Shown piece after piece: positions 19,163 through 30,414 of a stretch of 64,000 bases of DNA; position 1 is the stretch's first letter, and the number at the start of each line of letters is the position of its first letter. The translations under genes were made by a program, and so were the position numbers. Under the pieces are notes generated by a model, which was not told where the DNA came from, did not search any database, and worked only from the letters and a program-made list of their open reading frames with translations. Source of the stretch: Enterobacter sp. Bisph1 (GTDB lineage Bacteria; Pseudomonadota; Gammaproteobacteria; Enterobacterales; Enterobacteriaceae); contig NZ_JXAG01000022.1 of the NCBI RefSeq assembly GCF_000814905.1, positions 21,102 through 85,101 on the forward strand, read 5' to 3'.

Positions 19163-19879
19163 TTATATCAGCGTAGTGAGGGATGCCAACCGCGAAATTT
19201 CAATGTGCGGCAGCAAGCGGCTGTCGCTGGCTTGTAGCAAATCTGCGCCTTCCGGCTTAATCCAGCATGCCTGCATACCGCAGCGAATCGCCCCGGCGAC
19301 ATCGGTGGTCAGATCGTCGCCCACGTGCAGGATATCGTTTATCGCCACGCCCAGACGCTCAGCAGCCAGTTGATACATATCACCAAAAGGTTTTGAGCGG
19401 CCGTGCGGCCCGGCACGCAGTACGAACTGAAAATAGTTGCCAAGGCCAAACAGCTCCGGCTGCGCGTTACCGTTAGTGATCGCCACCAGCGGCCACTTTT
19501 TAGCCAGCTTTGCCAGCGTATCGTGCGTTTCTTCGGGCACATCAATACGGCTGCGCCATTTGGCAAAGTTAACCATCGATGCATTAGCGCCTTCGGCGGC
19601 TTCTTCTGCCGTTAACCCGGCGTTGAGCATCGCGTGTTCCACCGCGCGTCGGCGCCATTCGGTCACATCGTGGTAAATATCCGGCTCGGTTTCCCGCAGC
19701 GACTGACGTAAACGCTGGAACTCTTTGTTTTCCAGCGAGCTTAACGCCGGGTGATAACGCTGCACAAACGCCAGCGCTTCCTGCTCTGTCCGCTGGATAA
19801 CCATCCGGTTGTCATAAAGGGTGTCGTCCAGGTCGAAGGTGAGTGCAGCAATGTGACCCAATGGGCGGTAAAAACGCAT
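19163..19879 (-). CDS. yigB: HAD phosphatase YigB (riboflavin pathway)
   Basis: Haloacid dehalogenase phosphatase, 238 residues, matching YigB. E. coli YigB dephosphorylates 5-amino-6-(5-phospho-D-ribitylamino)uracil and FMN. Motif I is [10 protein letters not shown] (near residue 15), motif II is ITNGN, and motif IV is [13 protein letters not shown]. The ATG overlaps the xerC stop by one base, showing translational coupling. Confidence 0.94.
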   Translation of the reverse strand: MRFYRPLGHIAALTFDLDDTLYDNRMVIQRTEQEALAFVQRYHPALSSLENKEFQRLRQSLRETEPDIYHDVTEWRRRAVEHAMLNAGLTAEEAAEGANASMVNFAKWRSRIDVPEETHDTLAKLAKKWPLVAITNGNAQPELFGLGNYFQFVLRAGPHGRSKPFGDMYQLAAERLGVAINDILHVGDDLTTDVAGAIRCGMQACWIKPEGADLLQASDSRLLPHIEISRLASLTTLI

Positions 19880-20781
19880 TATTTCCCCCGTTTGGCGCGC
19901 GGGTGCGCCGCATCGTAAACCGAAGCAAGATGTTGAAAATCAAGATGGGTATAAATCTGGGTAGTCGATAAATTGGCATGGCCGAGCAGCTCCTGCACAC
20001 CGCGCAGATCGCCGCTCGACTCCAGCAAATGGGTCGCAAACGAGTGGCGCAGTTTATGCGGATGCACATGACTGTTCAGGCCCTGTTTGATACCCCATTC
20101 AGCGAAGCGCTTTTGTACGTTGCGCGCCGAGATACGTTTGCCAAGCTTCGACAAAAACAGCGCATTCTCTTCCGCACCGAACAGCCCACGCAGATCCAGC
20201 CAGTGCTCAATCCACGCAACCGCGTTGCTGCCTATTGGCAAACGACGCTCTTTGCTGCCTTTGCCCACCACCCACACTTCAGCGCTTTCCAGATCCAGAT
20301 GGTTGATATCCAGATTCACCAGTTCTGACAAACGCAGGCCCGCGCCATACATCACTTCCAGCATCGCGCGATCGCGCACGGCCAGCGGATCGTTAAGATC
20401 GATATCCAGCAGGCGGCTCATATCATCAACATCGATATTTTTTGGCAGATGACGGGCCGCTTTAGGGGAAGAGATGCCTTTTGCCGGATTGGCGGCCAGC
20501 TCACCCTGACCTATCATCCAGTCAAAGAAACTGCGCAGCGCAGACAGCCGCAGCGCCAGGCTTGAGGCACCAAGCCCGTGGCGTCGGCTACGCGTGGCAA
20601 TGGCGCGTACCATTGCAGCATCACATTGTTGCCAGCTTTTCAGACCGAGTTCGGCGGTTAAAGCAATAATGGCATCAAGCTGACGCTGATAGTTTAAAAC
20701 GGTGATAGGGCTGAGCTGACGTTCTACGCTGAGGTAGCGCAGAAAACGCGTCACGTGTGATAACAGTGGGGAATCATTCAT
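19879..20781 (-). CDS. xerC: Tyrosine recombinase XerC
   Basis: Site-specific recombinase that with XerD resolves chromosome dimers at dif. It has 300 residues. The N-terminal SAM-like core-binding domain is followed by the catalytic domain, with Arg in [11 protein letters not shown] (near 150), Lys in [12 protein letters not shown], His-x-x-Arg in [12 protein letters not shown] (near 242), His in [11 protein letters not shown] and the nucleophile Tyr in TQIYTHL (near 277). The start overlaps the yigA stop by four bases. Confidence 0.96.
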   Translation of the reverse strand: MNDSPLLSHVTRFLRYLSVERQLSPITVLNYQRQLDAIIALTAELGLKSWQQCDAAMVRAIATRSRRHGLGASSLALRLSALRSFFDWMIGQGELAANPAKGISSPKAARHLPKNIDVDDMSRLLDIDLNDPLAVRDRAMLEVMYGAGLRLSELVNLDINHLDLESAEVWVVGKGSKERRLPIGSNAVAWIEHWLDLRGLFGAEENALFLSKLGKRISARNVQKRFAEWGIKQGLNSHVHPHKLRHSFATHLLESSGDLRGVQELLGHANLSTTQIYTHLDFQHLASVYDAAHPRAKRGK

Positions 20782-21485
20782 AGGCGTTGGATCCAGCGCT
20801 CCAGCAGATCCGGCAGTAACTGCGCGATCGCTTCCAGCAACTGGGTGCCTTGTCCCTGCTGATAATGGTGAATATCGCGGCTGCTGAATAACACGACGCC
20901 GAGATCGCCATCCTCCCCCATCATCGACAGCGCGACGGAACCAATCGCTTTCGCCTCCGGCAGCAGCAGCAGCAGTTCCGGCCCGTTTAACGGCCCAAGA
21001 TAGTGATGTCGCTGGCCAAGGCGCTGAATACGCAGCGGCTCAAAAGCCTGCCGGGAGAGCGTAAGATGAGTAAATTTCGACGGTGCGCCAAGACGCCAAC
21101 GATCGGGGAACAGACGAATAGTCGCGCCTGCCAGCCCTAAATCGCGCGCCCAGCGATGGAAGCGGTTGAGCAACTCATCAAGGCTCGGCGCGGATGCCAG
21201 CCGCCCTTGCAGACGCAACAAGCCATAGAACAGACCTTCATTGGCGCTGGCCTGTTCCATCAATAGCGTCATGTTCTCTTCCAACACGTTGATATGGTTG
21301 CGCGAACGCGCCATGTGCCATTCCACCAGCGAAACCGTTTCGCGCACCGCATGCGGCACACGCATCTGTTCCACCAGCCGTGCATTGCGGATAAAGAAAT
21401 CAGGGTTACGCAGCAGATACTCAACGACTTCGCGGTCATCCAGTTCCGTAAACGTCTCCTGTAATTCTTCCCCTGGCTGTTTCAT
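20778..21485 (-). CDS. yigA: DUF484 family protein YigA
   Basis: Cytoplasmic GAF-like protein of 235 residues from [17 protein letters not shown]; no enzymatic motif is visible and the function is unknown. It sits between dapF and xerC, as in most gamma-proteobacteria. The frame is open 24 codons upstream into dapF, but the conserved start overlaps the dapF stop. The short overlaps on both sides mark a single operon. Confidence 0.93.
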   Translation of the reverse strand: MKQPGEELQETFTELDDREVVEYLLRNPDFFIRNARLVEQMRVPHAVRETVSLVEWHMARSRNHINVLEENMTLLMEQASANEGLFYGLLRLQGRLASAPSLDELLNRFHRWARDLGLAGATIRLFPDRWRLGAPSKFTHLTLSRQAFEPLRIQRLGQRHHYLGPLNGPELLLLLPEAKAIGSVALSMMGEDGDLGVVLFSSRDIHHYQQGQGTQLLEAIAQLLPDLLERWIQRL

Positions 21486-22306
21486 AACTGAATAAATCCG
21501 TCGTAGACATGTGCCGCCGGGCCAGTCATATAGAGCGGTTGGCCCGGTCCTTTCCATGCGATATCAAGCCGACCGCCTGGTAATTCCACACGAACATTTT
21601 CTGCCAGCAAGCCCTGCTGGATGCCGACAGCCACCGCCGCACAGGCTCCACTACCGCAGGCGCGGGTTTCGCCCGCGCCGCGTTCATAGACGCGCAGGCG
21701 AATGTGCTCCGGCTTCACGATCTGCATAAAACCGATATTCGCCCGTTCCGGGAATCTTTCGTGGCTTTCCATTAACGGGCCCAGCGTGTCGACTGGCGCG
21801 GTCGTGACGTCATCGACCTGGATTACGCAGTGCGGGTTGCCCATTGAGACAACGCCGCATAATACGGTTTGCTCCGCCACTCGCATGATATAAGTCTTTT
21901 CCGCTTTGTTTGCGCGAAACGGCACCTGCGAGGGTTCAAAGTTCGGCTCGCCCATATTCACGCGCACCAACTCATCTTCCGTTACGCTTAATACCATACG
22001 TCCGTTGGCGGTACTGACGCGGATATCACGTTTATTGGTTAGCCCTTTCAGGCGAACAAAACGGGCGAAGCAGCGCGCACCATTACCGCACTGCGATACT
22101 TCGCTGCCATCGGCGTTGAAAATCCGATAGTGAAAATCCAGTTCAGGATCGTAAGGCGGTTCGACCACCAGCAGCTGATCGAATCCAACGCCAAGATGAC
22201 GATCCGCCAGACGACGGATCAGCTCCGGGGAAAAAAAGACATTCTGCGTTACCGCGTCGACGACCATAAAATCGTTGCCAAGGCCATGCATCTTTGAGAA
22301 CTGCAT
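21482..22306 (-). CDS. dapF: Diaminopimelate epimerase
   Basis: Converts LL- to meso-diaminopimelate, the precursor of lysine and of the peptidoglycan cross-link. It has 274 residues from [17 protein letters not shown]. The two catalytic cysteines are in [13 protein letters not shown] (about residue 73) and [14 protein letters not shown] (about 217). One extra Met codon directly upstream is an alternative start. Follows lptM and overlaps yigA. Confidence 0.97.
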   Translation of the reverse strand: MQFSKMHGLGNDFMVVDAVTQNVFFSPELIRRLADRHLGVGFDQLLVVEPPYDPELDFHYRIFNADGSEVSQCGNGARCFARFVRLKGLTNKRDIRVSTANGRMVLSVTEDELVRVNMGEPNFEPSQVPFRANKAEKTYIMRVAEQTVLCGVVSMGNPHCVIQVDDVTTAPVDTLGPLMESHERFPERANIGFMQIVKPEHIRLRVYERGAGETRACGSGACAAVAVGIQQGLLAENVRVELPGGRLDIAWKGPGQPLYMTGPAAHVYDGFIQL

Positions 22307-22342
22307 CATCTACTCCATTTGCGCGGATACAGAACGCTAACC

Positions 22343-22546
22343 TCAGTTATTCACCTGGCTCGGCGAGCCGTCATTACCACGATCGTTTTTATTCGGCGTA
22401 GTCGGCTGAATGGTGCTGTTTTGCGGTTTAGTGGGCGGCGGCGCGTTTTTGTCTGCGGGCGGGAAATAGAGTGGACCTTTCAGACCACAACCCGTCAGGC
22501 TAAACAGCGTTAGCAGTACGGCCAGCGTGCGAAAAACATCTTTCAT
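22343..22546 (-). CDS. lptM: LPS-assembly lipoprotein LptM (YifL)
   Basis: Small outer-membrane lipoprotein, 67 residues. Signal peptide MKDVFRTLAVLLTLFSLTGC with the lipobox LTGC and conserved GLKGPLYFPP right after the lipidated Cys. The tail is Pro/Asn/Thr-rich and looks disordered. In E. coli LptM binds the LptD/LptE translocon and helps LptD disulfide maturation. First gene of the dapF-xerC-uvrD cluster; divergent from cyaY. Confidence 0.93.
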   Translation of the reverse strand: MKDVFRTLAVLLTLFSLTGCGLKGPLYFPPADKNAPPPTKPQNSTIQPTTPNKNDRGNDGSPSQVNN

Positions 22547-22683
22547 TATAAGTTGCCTGTAAGTTCGTTCTTTCTGCTTTCTATCATCGCAGGAGAAGAC
22601 ACAAAAGCAAGAGTTTGCGCGTTTCGGGCATCGGGAAATGTTTCGCGTTATACTGCTGCCATCATAAAAAACGGGAAAAGAGA

Positions 22684-23004
22684 ATGAACGACAGTGAATT
22701 TCATCGCCTTGCCGACGGCCTGTGGCTGACCATTGAAGAACGCCTGGATGACTGGGATGGCGACAGCGATATCGACTGCGAGATCAACGGCGGCGTGTTA
22801 ACCATTAGCTTTGAAAACGGCAGTAAAATCATCATTAACCGCCAGGAGCCGCTGCACCAGGTGTGGCTGGCAACGAAACAAGGCGGCTACCACTTTGATC
22901 TGAGAGACGACGAATGGGTTTGCGATCGCAGCGGCGAAACCTTCTGGGATTTGCTGGAACAAGCGGCAAGCCAGCAGGCGGGAGAAAGCGTCACTTTCCG
23001 CTGA
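22684..23004 (+). CDS. cyaY: Frataxin homologue CyaY
   Basis: Iron-binding regulator of iron-sulfur cluster assembly that acts on IscS. It has 106 residues from [14 protein letters not shown]. The acidic first helix ([16 protein letters not shown]) supplies the iron-binding surface, followed by the frataxin beta-sheet ([19 protein letters not shown]). The open frame reaches 23 codons upstream, but the conserved start has a good SD (GGGAAAAGAG). Convergent with cyaA. Confidence 0.96.
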   Translation: MNDSEFHRLADGLWLTIEERLDDWDGDSDIDCEINGGVLTISFENGSKIIINRQEPLHQVWLATKQGGYHFDLRDDEWVCDRSGETFWDLLEQAASQQAGESVTFR

Positions 23005-23010
23005 GCTCAA

Positions 23011-23032
23011 TTGCCCGGCGCTGTCCGGGCAA
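23011..23032. terminator. Hairpin between cyaY and cyaA
   Basis: TTGCCCGG, a 6-base loop and CCGGGCAA make a perfect stem in the short gap between the convergent cyaY and cyaA ends. The T-tracts are short, but position and symmetry suggest a bidirectional terminator. Confidence 0.6.
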
Positions 23033-23037
23033 ATCAT

Positions 23038-25581
23038 TTAGGAGAAGTACTGCTGCAACAGCGGCGCATCGTTATCCTGATTGGCCGGCGTCGCGGTACT
23101 GATCGTCTGATTACGGAACGGTATCACCTGCGTGCGCCCGTCGACGTTAACAATCTGGTAGAACTGCGGCAGGTTGAAGTTGATAAAGCTGGAGCCGTAA
23201 GTGAAGCGATCGTGCGAGGAAGAGTAGAAACGGCTCACGTCGCGTACCAGCTCCTCTTTGCTGCCTTCACAATGATGATAAACTTCCGCACGGTTGCTCT
23301 CATCCAGAATATAGATGTTAAAGCCCTCTTCGCCGGCCTCTTCAAAGAAGAACTGGATTATCCCTTCACTGGCAAAGCCATCCACCACCGCCGGTAATTC
23401 GACATGATTGGTTTCCACCTGCACCGAAAGGCCGTGCAGCTTGTTGTGGGAGATCGCACCGTAAAACTCAATCGCATTTTCCAGCTTCTGCACGGAAACA
23501 TTCAGGCGTTCAAAGAACAGACCCCAGGTCTGACCGGCAACGCGTAAGGCTTTGAAACGTCCGGTATCCTGGCGAGTGCTGGAGAGTCGCAGCTCAATGC
23601 ATTCCGACACCAGCTGTTGCACACGGGTGCGGATAAGTCCGCGTAAATGCTGGCTGTAACAGAACACTTCCACACTATCCGGCGGCGCGGCATCCTGATG
23701 CATTTTACCCAGAATGGTTTTCAGCGCTTCGATCATCGCCTGCTCGCCGTTGAAATGCAGGGTACGCACTTCATTCCACGAGTTGCGATAAAGCAGATCG
23801 ACGCTGCCCACCAGGCAATTTTGCTGTTCGCCAAAGCTAAAGACGTCAAGCTTGCGGAAATCAAAGTGTACAACCTGGTTACGAAACGCCGCTGTAGGGT
23901 CATATTCCAGGTTAACGATGATAGCCAGATGACGAATTTCGCAAGGGCTGTAGAGCGCTTTCGCCGTCGGCGCAGGCAGCCGCAGCGGGAAGTGGTGCGA
24001 AACATCTGCCACCATCTCCTGCAGCTTCGGCAAATCAACGATGCCATTGCCTTTAATAAACAGATGCGTGCGTGAGGTCAGCAGACCGTTAAACCATGCC
24101 CAGGCCACCAGCTTATTCAGGTAGCGGTTATATTCCAGCGGCTGATGGCTGACGATCGAATCCATGTTGGGCGCGCGATTATAGAGGTACCAACCGGTAC
24201 GGTTGGCACGGCCCGGCGGCACATGGATAAAGGTTAAATTCGGTTCGGAAAGATCCGGCGAAATCTGCGGGTTGACCAGCGTGACTTTACCCGGCAGGGC
24301 TTCAAACGCCGCGTACAGTTTACGGGTCAATACGCCGATATCCTGCGGGCTGGCGGAAACGCTTAAGTTGTTACGCCGCGCAAAGCGAATCAGGTTGCGG
24401 TAGCTCTGCATCATCGCATCAAGCAGTTCGTTGTGCGCTTCGCGTACCTGATCGATTTTCCAGTTGGCGCGGTTATCCAGCATTGCCAGGCGGGCTTCAT
24501 CCCAGCCCCACTCTTTCACCAGCTGCGAAATCACTTCCCGACGCCAGCCAACGCACGCGCGCTCACGACTCAATTTTTCGCACACTTTCAAATAGAAACA
24601 GCGGCGAACCAGGTCGAGACGCGTGGTGTCTTCAATCGCCACCAGATACGCCGTGACCCGTTCCAGCATCATGCAGTAGTGATCGAGACCAAAGGAGACA
24701 ATCTCGCCATCATGCAGGCGCTGTTTAATATCTTTCGCCAACAGACGGGTGTTGGGATACTCCCAGGAATAGGCTTCCAGCAGCAGCGTTTTCAACACGG
24801 CTTTATAAGGCGAATCGATGCTTTTATAGAGCTGCCACAGGCTGGCACCAAAATACTCTTCCGCCGGCAGGGAGCTTAAGCCGCCCAGATCGAGCCATTC
24901 GTTTGGCGTCAACACGCCCTGCGCATAGAGCGACATAACGTAATCGTCGTAATGCTCTTCTTCTTCTCCCGGCACCATATTCCACAGAATACGCTTACCG
25001 GCGAGGCGCACAGCGGTACGGTAAAATTCGTCCAGCAACAGGATATGCTGCGTAGAACCGCAATCCTCACTGCCGAGGTTGCCGCTTTCATTGTGGCGGA
25101 AGCGGTTTTCATCCACCAGGAAGAAGCTCACTTCCACGCCGAGGGAAGCCGCCCAGCTCTCAAGCAGGCTGCATTTACGCTGCAGCAGCTGACGCTCTTC
25201 ATTATCCAGCCAGGATTGATGGCAGACCCAAATATCCAGATCCGAAGAGCAGCTTTGCCCAACGGAGGAGGTGCTGCCCATTGAATAGACACCGGTGATC
25301 GGCAGTTCGCCTTTCGGCGAGATCTGCGGCGGCATACCGCGCTGCAGCTCAAGCTCGTTCAGGAAGTGAAGTTGGTTTTCATCAGGCGTGTAAAAGCAAA
25401 TGCCCTGGGGAACGTTACCTTCAAGGTAGCCCGGCATCAGCGGATGATGGTAATGCAGTAATGTCGGCAGCAGACTGTATACCTGCTGAAAAGCAGGTCC
25501 CATGGCAGCAAGCGCGCGATCCACACGCAGTTGATTGATGGCATCCAGTCTCTGTTTCAGAGTCTCAATATAGAGGTACAA
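23038..25581 (-). CDS. cyaA: Class I adenylate cyclase
   Basis: Makes cAMP from ATP. It has 847 residues, very close to E. coli CyaA throughout. The N-terminal catalytic half contains [20 protein letters not shown] near residue 100, with the nucleotidyltransferase G-S...D-x-D signature; the C-terminal half mediates control by the glucose PTS protein EIIA-Glc. The start codon is TTG (TTG TAC CTC TAT), as in E. coli, where it keeps translation low. A CRP site lies upstream, consistent with cAMP feedback repression. Confidence 0.97.
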   Translation of the reverse strand: MYLYIETLKQRLDAINQLRVDRALAAMGPAFQQVYSLLPTLLHYHHPLMPGYLEGNVPQGICFYTPDENQLHFLNELELQRGMPPQISPKGELPITGVYSMGSTSSVGQSCSSDLDIWVCHQSWLDNEERQLLQRKCSLLESWAASLGVEVSFFLVDENRFRHNESGNLGSEDCGSTQHILLLDEFYRTAVRLAGKRILWNMVPGEEEEHYDDYVMSLYAQGVLTPNEWLDLGGLSSLPAEEYFGASLWQLYKSIDSPYKAVLKTLLLEAYSWEYPNTRLLAKDIKQRLHDGEIVSFGLDHYCMMLERVTAYLVAIEDTTRLDLVRRCFYLKVCEKLSRERACVGWRREVISQLVKEWGWDEARLAMLDNRANWKIDQVREAHNELLDAMMQSYRNLIRFARRNNLSVSASPQDIGVLTRKLYAAFEALPGKVTLVNPQISPDLSEPNLTFIHVPPGRANRTGWYLYNRAPNMDSIVSHQPLEYNRYLNKLVAWAWFNGLLTSRTHLFIKGNGIVDLPKLQEMVADVSHHFPLRLPAPTAKALYSPCEIRHLAIIVNLEYDPTAAFRNQVVHFDFRKLDVFSFGEQQNCLVGSVDLLYRNSWNEVRTLHFNGEQAMIEALKTILGKMHQDAAPPDSVEVFCYSQHLRGLIRTRVQQLVSECIELRLSSTRQDTGRFKALRVAGQTWGLFFERLNVSVQKLENAIEFYGAISHNKLHGLSVQVETNHVELPAVVDGFASEGIIQFFFEEAGEEGFNIYILDESNRAEVYHHCEGSKEELVRDVSRFYSSSHDRFTYGSSFINFNLPQFYQIVNVDGRTQVIPFRNQTISTATPANQDNDAPLLQQYFS

Positions 25582-25892
25582 GACATATCGCCTGATGTTT
25601 ACAGAAAATTCACAATAACCGTCACCTTTTTTCCGCCCTTATCTTTATAGGGAAGCGACGAAAAAATGGTCTAAAACGTGATCAATTTAACACCTTGCAC
25701 ATTGACCGTAAAGAAAGATGCGCTACAAACCAGTGTAGCATTAAACGTTCGCTGTAAATTCCGAATTACGGTTCTGCTATGCCTTCATTGCAGAGGTGTC
25801 GCCTCCTCATGTCCGCGCAAACCACCGCGAGCACTGACACCCCAAAGCAACAATGTTAGGATGGTCAACGGACGATAAGGACGGTAACAAGC
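25582..25892. promoter_or_regulatory. cyaA-hemC divergent promoter region
   Basis: This 311-base gap separates divergent cyaA and hemC. It holds the CRP-like site near 25674-25695 and an AT-rich centre. Upstream of hemC, AAGGACGG precedes its ATG. Several promoters for each gene are known in E. coli, but I did not assign individual -10/-35 boxes. No coding frame in it is convincing. Confidence 0.6.
25674..25695. promoter_or_regulatory. CRP binding site of cyaA
   Basis: The sequence AAAACGTGATCAATTTAACA has a strong GTGA half and a weaker ACA half at the spacing of CRP sites. The same sequence lies at the E. coli cyaA P2 promoter, where CRP-cAMP represses cyaA. Confidence 0.72.
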
Positions 25893-26834
25893 ATGTTAGA
25901 CAATGTTTTAAGAATTGCCACACGGCAAAGCCCTCTTGCGCTCTGGCAGGCACACTACGTTAAGCAACACCTCGAGGCGAACCACCCAGGGCTTGCGGTT
26001 GAACTGGTGCCAATGGTCACGCGCGGAGATGTGATTCTCGATACGCCGCTGGCGAAAGTGGGCGGTAAAGGCCTGTTTGTCAAAGAGCTCGAGCTGGCGC
26101 TGCTTGAAAACCGTGCCGATATCGCCGTGCATTCAATGAAGGATGTGCCGGTCGATTTCCCCGACGGGCTTGGCCTGGTGACCATCTGCGAGCGCGAAGA
26201 TCCGCGTGACGCGTTTGTCTCAAATCACTACAACTCGCTGGATGACCTGCCCGCTGGCAGCATTGTCGGCACCTCCAGTCTGCGCCGTCAGTGCCAGTTA
26301 GCCGAGCAGCGCCCGGATCTGGTTATTCGATCCCTGCGCGGCAATGTCGGTACGCGCCTGAGCAAGCTTGATAACGGCGATTATGACGCGATTATTCTCG
26401 CTGTCGCCGGACTCAATCGCCTTGGGCTGGGTTCCCGCATACGCGCCGCGCTAGCGCCGGAAATTTCACTGCCTGCGGTCGGTCAGGGCGCGGTGGGTAT
26501 CGAGTGTCGTCTGGACGATACGCGCACGCGCGCGCTTCTCGCACCGCTGAATCACGACAGCACCGCCGTTCGCGTCAAAGCGGAACGCGCTATGAATACG
26601 CGCCTCGAAGGCGGCTGTCAGGTGCCGATTGGCAGCTATGCTGAATTGATTGAGGGTGAAATCTGGCTTCGTGGCCTGGTTGGCGCACCGGACGGATCCA
26701 TAATGGTGCGAGGCGAGCGTCGCGGTCCCCTGGAAGAAGCCGAGCAGCTAGGCATCTCGCTGGCGGAAGAGTTACTGGACAATGGCGCACGCGCTATTTT
26801 GGCTGAAGTTTATAACGGAGACGCCCCTGCATGA
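25893..26834 (+). CDS. hemC: Hydroxymethylbilane synthase (porphobilinogen deaminase)
   Basis: Joins four porphobilinogen units into hydroxymethylbilane in tetrapyrrole synthesis. It has 313 residues. [15 protein letters not shown] is the N-terminal signature, [13 protein letters not shown] lies in the active site, and the dipyrromethane cofactor Cys is in [15 protein letters not shown] near residue 242. First gene of hemCDXY; its last codon overlaps the hemD start (ATGA). Confidence 0.97.
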   Translation: MLDNVLRIATRQSPLALWQAHYVKQHLEANHPGLAVELVPMVTRGDVILDTPLAKVGGKGLFVKELELALLENRADIAVHSMKDVPVDFPDGLGLVTICEREDPRDAFVSNHYNSLDDLPAGSIVGTSSLRRQCQLAEQRPDLVIRSLRGNVGTRLSKLDNGDYDAIILAVAGLNRLGLGSRIRAALAPEISLPAVGQGAVGIECRLDDTRTRALLAPLNHDSTAVRVKAERAMNTRLEGGCQVPIGSYAELIEGEIWLRGLVGAPDGSIMVRGERRGPLEEAEQLGISLAEELLDNGARAILAEVYNGDAPA

Positions 26835-27571
26835 GTATCCTGGTTACCCGCCCCTCCCCGGCGGGGGAAGAATTAGTACGCCGACTGCGTACGCTAGGGC
26901 TGGTAGCCTGGAACTTTCCATTGATCGAATTTACGCCGGGACGCGAACTGGGCTTGCTGCCCGCGCACCTCGCCGCGTTAACCGCAGACGATATGGTGTT
27001 TGTACTGTCGCAGCATGCCGTCTCTTTTGCCCATGCGTACCTGCAACAAAGAGCACTGCACTTTCCGGTCGAACCCCATTATTTCGCGATTGGGCGCACG
27101 ACCGCGCTGGCGTTGCATACCGTAAGCGGTATTGATGTACGCTACCCCTTCGATCGGGAAGTCAGCGAAATGTTGCTACAATTACCTGAATTACAAAGTG
27201 TTCAGGGCAAGCATGCACTAATCTTACGCGGGAACGGTGGGCGCGAATTGCTGGCGGAAACGCTGACGGCGCGCGGCGCTATCGTTGAGTTTTGCGAATG
27301 CTATCAACGCAGCGCAAAACAGTATGACGGCGCAGAAGAGGCGATGCGCTGGCATACTCGCGGCGTAACAACGCTGGTGGTCACCAGCGGCGAAATGTTG
27401 CAGCAACTCTATTCACTTATTCCTCCCTGGTATCGGGAAAATTGGTTACTTCGCTGCCGCCTGGTGGTGGTCAGCGAACGCCTGGCGCACCTCGCCCGGG
27501 ATTTGGGCTGGCAGGACATTCAGGTCGCTGACAATGCCGACAACGATGCGCTGCTTCGCGCATTACAATAA
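26831..27571 (+). CDS. hemD: Uroporphyrinogen-III synthase
   Basis: Closes hydroxymethylbilane with inversion of ring D. It has 246 residues, the usual length, with the start overlapping the hemC stop by four bases. N-terminal [18 protein letters not shown] is the family signature. Sequence conservation is normally low in this family, so the neighbourhood is important for the call. Confidence 0.95.
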   Translation: MSILVTRPSPAGEELVRRLRTLGLVAWNFPLIEFTPGRELGLLPAHLAALTADDMVFVLSQHAVSFAHAYLQQRALHFPVEPHYFAIGRTTALALHTVSGIDVRYPFDREVSEMLLQLPELQSVQGKHALILRGNGGRELLAETLTARGAIVEFCECYQRSAKQYDGAEEAMRWHTRGVTTLVVTSGEMLQQLYSLIPPWYRENWLLRCRLVVVSERLAHLARDLGWQDIQVADNADNDALLRALQ

Positions 27572-27592
27572 CTCTCATAATGGGAAGCCATA

Positions 27593-28747
27593 ATGACGGA
27601 ACAACAACACTCCTCCGCCGAGGTTACAGAAACCAATGCGGCTGACGGCGCAACGCCGCCGCCGGAGAAAGTAGAGAAGAACGCACGCGCGTACAAAACC
27701 AGCCTTGCTCTTAGCGCGATCGCCATCGCGATAGCACTGGCCTCCGGCGTCGGGCTTTATGGCTGGATGAAACAACAGACGGTAACGTTGCATTCCAATG
27801 ATAACGAACTCGCCGATCAGATAATTGCCCTGCAGCAATCGCAGGATAAGCAGCGCACTGCGCTTGAAGGCGTCCTCAAACAGCAGAGTAGCGATTTAGC
27901 TGCGGCTAAACACCAGAACGAGGTGCTGGCGAAGCAACTCGAGGAAGTGCAGCAGAAAGTAGCGACCATTTCCGGTTCTGACGCCAAAACCTGGCAGCTG
28001 GCGCAGGCGGATTTCCTGGTGAAACTGGCCGGGCGCAAACTGTGGAGCGATCAGGATGCCACCACGGCGGCGGCATTGCTGAAAAGCGCCGATGCAAGCC
28101 TGGCAGATATGAACGATCCCAGCCTGATTACCGCCCGCCGCGCCATTACGGAAGATATTGCCAGCCTGGCGGCCATTAGCCAGGTGGATTATGACGGCAC
28201 GATCCTGAAACTGAATCAGCTCTCTAACCAGATAGATAATTTGCCACTGGCGGACAATAACGATGATGATTCGCCGATGGATACCGATAGCGGCGAGCTT
28301 TCCAGCTCTCTTAGCGAATGGCGGGTAAACCTGCAAAAAAGCTGGCAGAACTTTATGGACAGCTTTATTACCATTCGCCGCCGGGATGACACTGCCGTGC
28401 CGCTGCTCGCGCCGAATCAAGATATCTATTTGCGTGAAAATATCCGCTCGCGCCTGCTGGTTGCCGCACAGGCTGTGCCGCGCCATCAGGAAGAGACCTA
28501 TAAGCAAGCGCTGGATAATGTTTCAACCTGGGTACGGGCTTACTACGATGCCGATGACGCCGCTACCAAAGCGTTTCTTGAAGAAGTGGATAAGCTGAGC
28601 CAGCAAACTATCGCCATGGATCTGCCGGAATCACTGCAAAGCCAGCCGATTCTGGAAAAACTGATGCAAACACGCGTACGCAATTTGATGGCGCAGCCCA
28701 CCGTCGCGGCTGAGCCGGCCGCCGCCAACGCAGCACAAGGAGAGTAA
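27593..28747 (+). CDS. hemX: HemX, membrane protein of the hemCDXY operon
   Basis: 384-residue inner-membrane protein with a disordered, acidic N terminus rich in Ala, Thr and Pro. One membrane segment follows (about residues 38-60), then a coiled-coil ([22 protein letters not shown]...) and a large soluble domain. It was once annotated as a uroporphyrinogen-III methylase but has no SAM-binding motif, so its role is unclear. The gene lies 21 bases after hemD and 2 bases before hemY. Confidence 0.93.
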   Translation: MTEQQHSSAEVTETNAADGATPPPEKVEKNARAYKTSLALSAIAIAIALASGVGLYGWMKQQTVTLHSNDNELADQIIALQQSQDKQRTALEGVLKQQSSDLAAAKHQNEVLAKQLEEVQQKVATISGSDAKTWQLAQADFLVKLAGRKLWSDQDATTAAALLKSADASLADMNDPSLITARRAITEDIASLAAISQVDYDGTILKLNQLSNQIDNLPLADNNDDDSPMDTDSGELSSSLSEWRVNLQKSWQNFMDSFITIRRRDDTAVPLLAPNQDIYLRENIRSRLLVAAQAVPRHQEETYKQALDNVSTWVRAYYDADDAATKAFLEEVDKLSQQTIAMDLPESLQSQPILEKLMQTRVRNLMAQPTVAAEPAAANAAQGE

Positions 28748-28749
28748 CC

Positions 28750-29946
28750 ATGTTAAAAGTGCTGTTACTCTTTGCACTGTTGATCGCCGGGATCGTCCTC
28801 GGCCCGATGCTTGCCGGGCATCAGGGTTATGTGCTGATTCAGACCGATAACTACAATATTGAAACCAGTGTCACCGGGCTGGTGATTATCCTGATTCTGG
28901 CCTTAGTGATTATCTTTGCCCTCGAATGGCTGCTGCGTCGTATTTTTCGCACCGGCTCGCATACTCGCGGCTGGTTCGTCGGCCGCAAGCGCCGTCGCGC
29001 ACGGAAACAGACCGGGCAGGCGCTATTGAAACTGGCGGAAGGCGATTATCAGCAGGTTGAAAAGCTGATGTCGAAGAATGCCGATCATGCTGAACAGCCG
29101 GTAGTGAATTATCTGCTTGCCGCAGAAGCAGCCCAGCAGCGCGGCGATGAGATACGCGCCAATCAGCATCTGGAGCGTGCAGCAGAGCTGGCGGAAAAGG
29201 ATCCGATTCCGGTCGAAATCACTCGCGTGCGCTTACAGCTGGCGCGCAACGAAAACCATGCTGCGCGCCACGGTGTGGACAGGTTGCTGGAAGTCACTCC
29301 GCGTCATCCGGAAGTATTGCGTCTGGCGGAGCAGGCTTATATCCGTACCGGTGCGTGGACTTCGCTGTTGGATATCCTGCCCTCAATGGCGAAAGCCGAC
29401 GTGGGCGAAGAGGAACATCGCGAGCGTCTACAGCAGCAAGCATGGATTGGCATCATGGATCAGGTGCGCGCCGATCGGGGCAGCGATGGGCTGAAAAACT
29501 GGTGGAAAAATCAGAGCCGCAAAACCCGTCACCAGGTAGTGTTGCAGGTAGCTTTGGCCGAGCACTTAATTGAGTGTAACGATCACGATACTGCACAACA
29601 GATCGTGCTGGATGGTCTGAAGCGTCAATATGACGATCGGCTGGTGATGGTTATTCCGCGTCTGCGCACCAATAACCCGGAGCAGATCGAAAAAGTCCTG
29701 CGCCAGCAGATTAAAACGCAGGGCGATCGCCCGCTGCTGTGGAGTACGCTGGGGCAATCATTGATGAAGCATGGCGAGTGGCAGGAAGCCAGTTTTGCGT
29801 TCCGTGCCGCGTTAAAACAGCGTGCGGACGCATTCGATTATGCCTGGCTTGCTGATTGCCTCGATCGTCTTCATCAGCCGGAAGAGGCCGCAACCATGCG
29901 CCGCGACGGCCTGCTGCTGACACTGGAAAACAACCCACCCGCTTAA
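28750..29946 (+). CDS. hemY: HemY, TPR-containing membrane protein
   Basis: 398-residue protein with two N-terminal membrane segments (MLKVLLLFALLIAGIVLG and VIILILALVIIFALEWLL), then tetratricopeptide-like repeats (RANQHLERAAELAEKDP, and ALKQRADAFDYAWLADCLDRL near the end). It is not the protoporphyrinogen oxidase that shares the name in Gram-positives. The exact role is unknown; interaction with the haem synthesis machinery is inferred from the operon. Last gene of hemCDXY. Confidence 0.93.
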   Translation: MLKVLLLFALLIAGIVLGPMLAGHQGYVLIQTDNYNIETSVTGLVIILILALVIIFALEWLLRRIFRTGSHTRGWFVGRKRRRARKQTGQALLKLAEGDYQQVEKLMSKNADHAEQPVVNYLLAAEAAQQRGDEIRANQHLERAAELAEKDPIPVEITRVRLQLARNENHAARHGVDRLLEVTPRHPEVLRLAEQAYIRTGAWTSLLDILPSMAKADVGEEEHRERLQQQAWIGIMDQVRADRGSDGLKNWWKNQSRKTRHQVVLQVALAEHLIECNDHDTAQQIVLDGLKRQYDDRLVMVIPRLRTNNPEQIEKVLRQQIKTQGDRPLLWSTLGQSLMKHGEWQEASFAFRAALKQRADAFDYAWLADCLDRLHQPEEAATMRRDGLLLTLENNPPA

Positions 29947-30013
29947 TCCGCTCTCATTCGAGCCGCAGGTAAACCAGAACGCCTGCGGTTCGAAATTTCC
30001 CCTTTCAGCCCAT

Positions 30014-30219
30014 AAAAAAACGCCTGCCGGAATATTCAGGCAGGCGTTAAAACAGGTCTTTGACAACTAAATGGGTGCTTCACTCAACGTTATGTCCATG
30101 GTGTTTGATGAGGCCGAAGCGACATCTGTCTGTGGACGATAAGCACCGTAAACGGCTCTGCGTCATTCCTGAGTTTATGAAGCCCTAAGGCGAACATAAG
30201 AGATGGAATGAGCATCTAC
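30014..30219 (-). ncRNA. glmZ: Small RNA GlmZ
   Basis: Hfq-dependent sRNA that activates glmS (glucosamine-6-phosphate synthase) mRNA and is cleaved through RapZ/RNase E. The minus-strand sequence starts GTAGATGCTCATTCCATCTC and keeps the glmS-pairing stretch AACGTTGAGTGAAGCACCC. It ends in the terminator AACGCCTGCC...GGCAGGCGTT and a run of T. Its length is 206 nt, against 207 in E. coli. It lies downstream of hemY in antiparallel orientation, the same position as in E. coli apart from the absent aslA. A sigma-54-type promoter and two GlrR-like sites are upstream. Confidence 0.95.
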
Positions 30220-30230
30220 TCGTATATTAT

Positions 30231-30246
30231 TGCACATACCGTGCCA
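30231..30246 (-). promoter_or_regulatory. Sigma-54-type promoter of glmZ
   Basis: On the minus strand TGGCAC, five bases, GTGCA gives the -24 GG and -12 GC elements of a sigma-54 promoter, ending 12 bases before the GlmZ 5' end. The downstream AATAATATA may also serve as a sigma-70 -10, as the overlapping promoters in E. coli do. Confidence 0.78.
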
Positions 30247-30351
30247 GAACTGCATTAACAAATGCCACGTTCCGCAAGCTTTTAAAATAGTAGCAAATTC
30301 TTGGTTTTTTCCCGCCGATGACCCTGGCTTTCCTTACATAAATGGCTGAAT

Positions 30352-30369
30352 TGTCGCTATAAAACGACA
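30352..30369. promoter_or_regulatory. GlrR binding site 1 upstream of glmZ
   Basis: TGTC, ten bases, GACA: an exact match to the known GlrR (YfhA) motif TGTC-N10-GACA. It lies about 130 bases upstream of the GlmZ start, a normal distance for a sigma-54 activator. Confidence 0.8.
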
Positions 30370-30414
30370 CATATCGGTTAAATAAAAATTATCTATTTAA
30401 ATCAAATGAATAGA

